Assembly (NCBI GenBank): GCA_965222175.1
Contig: OZ244938.1
Span: 682,001-746,000, forward strand
Source: NORP240 sp965222175
Lineage (GTDB): Bacteria; Pseudomonadota; Gammaproteobacteria; Pseudomonadales; Pseudohongiellaceae
Length of the DNA stretch: 64,000 nucleotides
Direction: 5' to 3'
Under the pieces are notes generated by a model. That model had not been told where the DNA came from. It saw nothing but the letters and a program-made list of their open reading frames with translations, and made no database searches. Every line of letters starts with the position of its first letter. The stretch's first letter is position 1. Of this stretch, positions 62,095 through 64,000 are shown in pieces. Position numbers and translations under genes: made by a program.

Positions 62095-62117
62095 GGAACC
62101 TCTGATTAAGGAACCTC
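62092..62117. repeat. Paired TAAGGAACCTC (GAGGTTCCTTA) repeats after btuB
   Basis: Copies at 62092-62102 and 62107-62117. The first includes the btuB stop TAA. They lie between convergent btuB and the DUF2256 gene, whose stop is at 62121. Confidence 0.6.
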
Positions 62118-62120
62118 AGA

Positions 62121-62300
62121 TTAATTACCAGGGGTCCTTTTGTGACGGCAGCGAGTGGAGCAGTACTTCACCTCGTCCCAGCAGGTTTTCCACTTTTTGC
62201 GCCAGCTGAATTCCCGCCGGCAGGCTTTGCAGATCTTTACGGGAAGATGCTGCTTGTTGCCTTCAAAGGCGCCAGGTTGATAGGTAATGTCTTTTTTCAC
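62121..62300 (-). CDS. DUF2256 zinc-ribbon-like small protein
   Basis: 59 residues with a GTG start at 62300 (no strong ribosome site; KKDITYQPGAF follows). The domain is 'VKICKACRREFSWRKKWKTC' and then 'WDEVKYCSTRCRHKR', which matches DUF2256: K.C..C.R.F.WRKKW...WD.VKYCS.RCR. Four cysteines probably bind zinc. DUF2256 genes frequently accompany cryptochrome/photolyase genes in marine bacteria; here the photolyase is about 30 kb away. Function is not known. Confidence 0.85.
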   Translation of the reverse strand: MKKDITYQPGAFEGNKQHLPVKICKACRREFSWRKKWKTCWDEVKYCSTRCRHKRTPGN

Positions 62301-62430
62301 AGTAAGCCATGGAATCGTGATGGCGGCAACCCTGTTACTCTGTTGTCAGAACGGATCGGGGTAATCCGCAAGACTCGAAGCGTTTTGGGCAGCCAGTTCA
62401 GTAATGCCCAATGGAATGAATTCCCCAGGT

Positions 62431-62457
62431 AAAAAAAAGGCCGGCAATCGGCCGGCC
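62431..62457 (-). terminator. Rho-independent terminator of the fasciclin gene
   Basis: On the minus strand GGCCGGC-CGATT-GCCGGCC is followed by eight T, about 45 bp after the stop at 62503. Confidence 0.93.
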
Positions 62458-62502
62458 TGATGGAGAATTGTTTCGAGCGACACAGACGCGTGCCGCGAAG
62501 CC

Positions 62503-62988
62503 TCACTGAGGCAGGACGACGGCATCGATGACATGGATCACGCCGTTATCGGTTTCAATGTCGGCGCTGATCACATTGGCATTGTCAACTTTCACACCGT
62601 CGGTGGCGTCAACAGACAGGGCGCTACCCTGAACGCTTTCAACTTCGGCGGTCTGACCGGCTATGTCGGAAGACATGATCTTGCCGGGAACGACGTGATA
62701 GGTGAGTACCGCGACCAGCTGATCCCGATTCTTCGGCTTCAACAGGTTTTCCACAGTGCCTGCGGGCAGTGCAGCAAACGCTTCGTCAGTTGGCGCGAAG
62801 ACGGTGAAAGGACCGTCACTCTTCAGCGTTTCGACCAGTCCGGCAGCCTGCACGGCGGCTACCAGGGTATTGAAACTGCCGGCAGACACGGCCGTGTCGA
62901 CAATGTCCTGAGCCTTGGCGGTCACTGAGGAGAGGGCAATGGATCCTGCAGCTACGGCAGTCAGAAAAGTTCGCGATACAAAATTCAT
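62503..62988 (-). CDS. Fasciclin-domain secreted protein
   Basis: 161 residues: signal peptide (FLTAVAAGSIALSSVTAKA) and one FAS1 domain with the H1 region 'FTVFAPTDEAFAALPAGTVE', 'LTYHVVPGKIMSSDI' and 'ADIETDNGVIHVIDAVVLP'. FAS1 domains mediate adhesion; in bacteria single-domain forms are secreted and of uncertain role. A good terminator follows. The gene is divergent from the SOUL protein gene. Confidence 0.93.
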   Translation of the reverse strand: MNFVSRTFLTAVAAGSIALSSVTAKAQDIVDTAVSAGSFNTLVAAVQAAGLVETLKSDGPFTVFAPTDEAFAALPAGTVENLLKPKNRDQLVAVLTYHVVPGKIMSSDIAGQTAEVESVQGSALSVDATDGVKVDNANVISADIETDNGVIHVIDAVVLPQ

Positions 62989-63265
62989 ATGTATTTCCTT
63001 TAAAAGTTAATTTCAATTTACGCTTGGGACCAGGAACTACGCGTTGAAAACTAACCTGGTTCAAATTTATTTTCGGCGGCGCAGGAATTTCAGCCGGGGT
63101 AGCAGCACGGCAATGAATTTCAGCTCTCATATTGATCTATGACCGAAGTTTTTAAACCAGGCGGTTGGTAAAGTCATCTGCCTGGCTCTTTGCAGCGTAG
63201 TTATTGCTCTATAAAGGCAGTCGCTGACCGGCAGCGACATCGGACGCAAACAAGTGGAGACGAAC

Positions 63266-63988
63266 ATGAATGGTTATTACGATTACCGGACTACACGGGC
63301 AATACAATCTGCCTTGCTGGGGCTCGCTATGCTCGTGGGAGCAGGAGGACAGGTGATGGCGCTGGAAAAACCGGAATACCAGGTCGTGTTCGAGTGGGAT
63401 GACGTCGAATACCGTCGCTACGACGCCTACTTCGTGGCCGAAACCCGCATAACCCCCGACGCTGCCGGCAGTGCTGGCGAGTCGGCATCTGACCGGCAGT
63501 CGATGGACTACAACGACGCCGCCAATGAAGGTTTCCAGCGGCTGTTTGACTATATTTCCGGCGACAACAGTGCCCGGCAGGAAATAGCCATGACCAGTCC
63601 GGTGCAACAGTCCCGCAGGGCGGAACAGGGCGAGAAAATTGCCATGACTGCGCCGGTTCAACAGGTGCAGAACGACGCAGACTGGGTGGTCAGCTTCATG
63701 CTGCCATCGAAGTATTCACTGGCAACCGCACCGGTACCTGCGGACAATCGCATTCGCATCAGGCAGGTCCCCGGGATGCTGGTAGCCGTGCGGCGTTACT
63801 CCGGCCGCTGGACCGACGCCAATTTCACCCGGCACCGGGACAGATTGCTTGATGACCTTGTCAGCCAGGGCGTGGAGCCGGTGGGAAGTCCGGTCAGCGC
63901 GGTGTACAACCCGCCGTTCATGCCGCCGTTCCTGCGTCGCAACGAAATCCTGGTTCCCGTGGATCGGATTCCGCCGGCTGGCAGCTAG
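63266..63988 (+). CDS. SOUL-family heme-binding protein
   Basis: 240 residues from the ATG at 63266, with GTGGAG upstream; a GTG at 63254 is in frame. Signal-like segment (ALLGLAMLVGAGGQVMALEK) then the SOUL domain: 'YRRYDAYFVAETRI', 'EGFQRLFDYISGDNSARQEI', 'AMTSPVQQ', 'IAMTAPVQQ', 'VVSFMLPSKYSLATAPVPAD' and the C-terminal YNPPFMPPFLRRNEILVPVD. Eukaryotic relatives bind heme and tetrapyrroles. The insert between the first strands (Ser/Asp-rich) is longer than usual. A heme-binding role is by family only. Confidence 0.9.
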   Translation: MNGYYDYRTTRAIQSALLGLAMLVGAGGQVMALEKPEYQVVFEWDDVEYRRYDAYFVAETRITPDAAGSAGESASDRQSMDYNDAANEGFQRLFDYISGDNSARQEIAMTSPVQQSRRAEQGEKIAMTAPVQQVQNDADWVVSFMLPSKYSLATAPVPADNRIRIRQVPGMLVAVRRYSGRWTDANFTRHRDRLLDDLVSQGVEPVGSPVSAVYNPPFMPPFLRRNEILVPVDRIPPAGS

Positions 63989-64000
63989 TGTCCTGTCCGG

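Overview
The window looks like chromosomal DNA of a free-living, probably marine, gammaproteobacterium with moderately high GC. This is inferred from gene content: MAPEG, OpgB-like, UrcA and SOUL proteins, an iron-sulfur cryptochrome/photolyase, a PEP-CTERM protein, a B12 riboswitch in front of a BtuB-like receptor, and an expanded family of secreted 'PDLQGVW' proteins. I cannot name a genus. No rRNA, tRNA, CRISPR array or phage module was recognised.

Layout. 1-1267: the end of a two-helix membrane protein and a MAPEG protein. 1527-8238: a MarR regulator and a five-gene Opp/Dpp-type peptide ABC transporter with overlapping ends (membrane-anchored binding protein, two permeases, two ATPases); the second permease carries a fibronectin-III-like insert. 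8372-14490: an OpgB-like phosphoglycerol transferase, an OmpA-type lipoprotein, a solenoid protein preceded at a distance by a sigma-54-type site, and a doubtful ORF. 14643-22791: a second, YejABEF-like peptide importer with two paralogous lipoprotein binding proteins in tandem. 22929-26790: carotenoid oxygenase and DUF2141 genes divergent from a two-component system. 27084-32905: acyl-CoA/ACP synthetase, MscS channel, SDR, DCC-type thiol oxidoreductase and FeS photolyase. 33028-37013: two secreted proteins of one broad family and a multicopper oxidase, with structured intergenic repeats on both sides of the latter.

37-54 kb is an accessory region: AT-richer orphan genes, gene relics and dispersed degenerate repeats. 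It holds three insertion sequences whose ends I could place: IS256-type with a 9-bp target duplication, IS5-type with CTAG, and IS66-type with an 8-bp duplication. The IS256 element splits a gene that can be rejoined in frame. A 141-bp piece of one secreted-protein gene occurs a second time as a relic.

54-64 kb returns to core-like genes: S41 peptidase, RidA-like lipoprotein, NHL-repeat protein, FAD oxidoreductase, B12 riboswitch with btuB, a DUF2256 zinc-ribbon gene of 59 codons, a fasciclin protein and a SOUL heme protein. Themes running through the window are peptide import, cell-envelope proteins, and light/oxidative-stress functions (photolyase, DCC protein, SDR, DUF2256, FAD oxidoreductase, SOUL, carotenoid cleavage).
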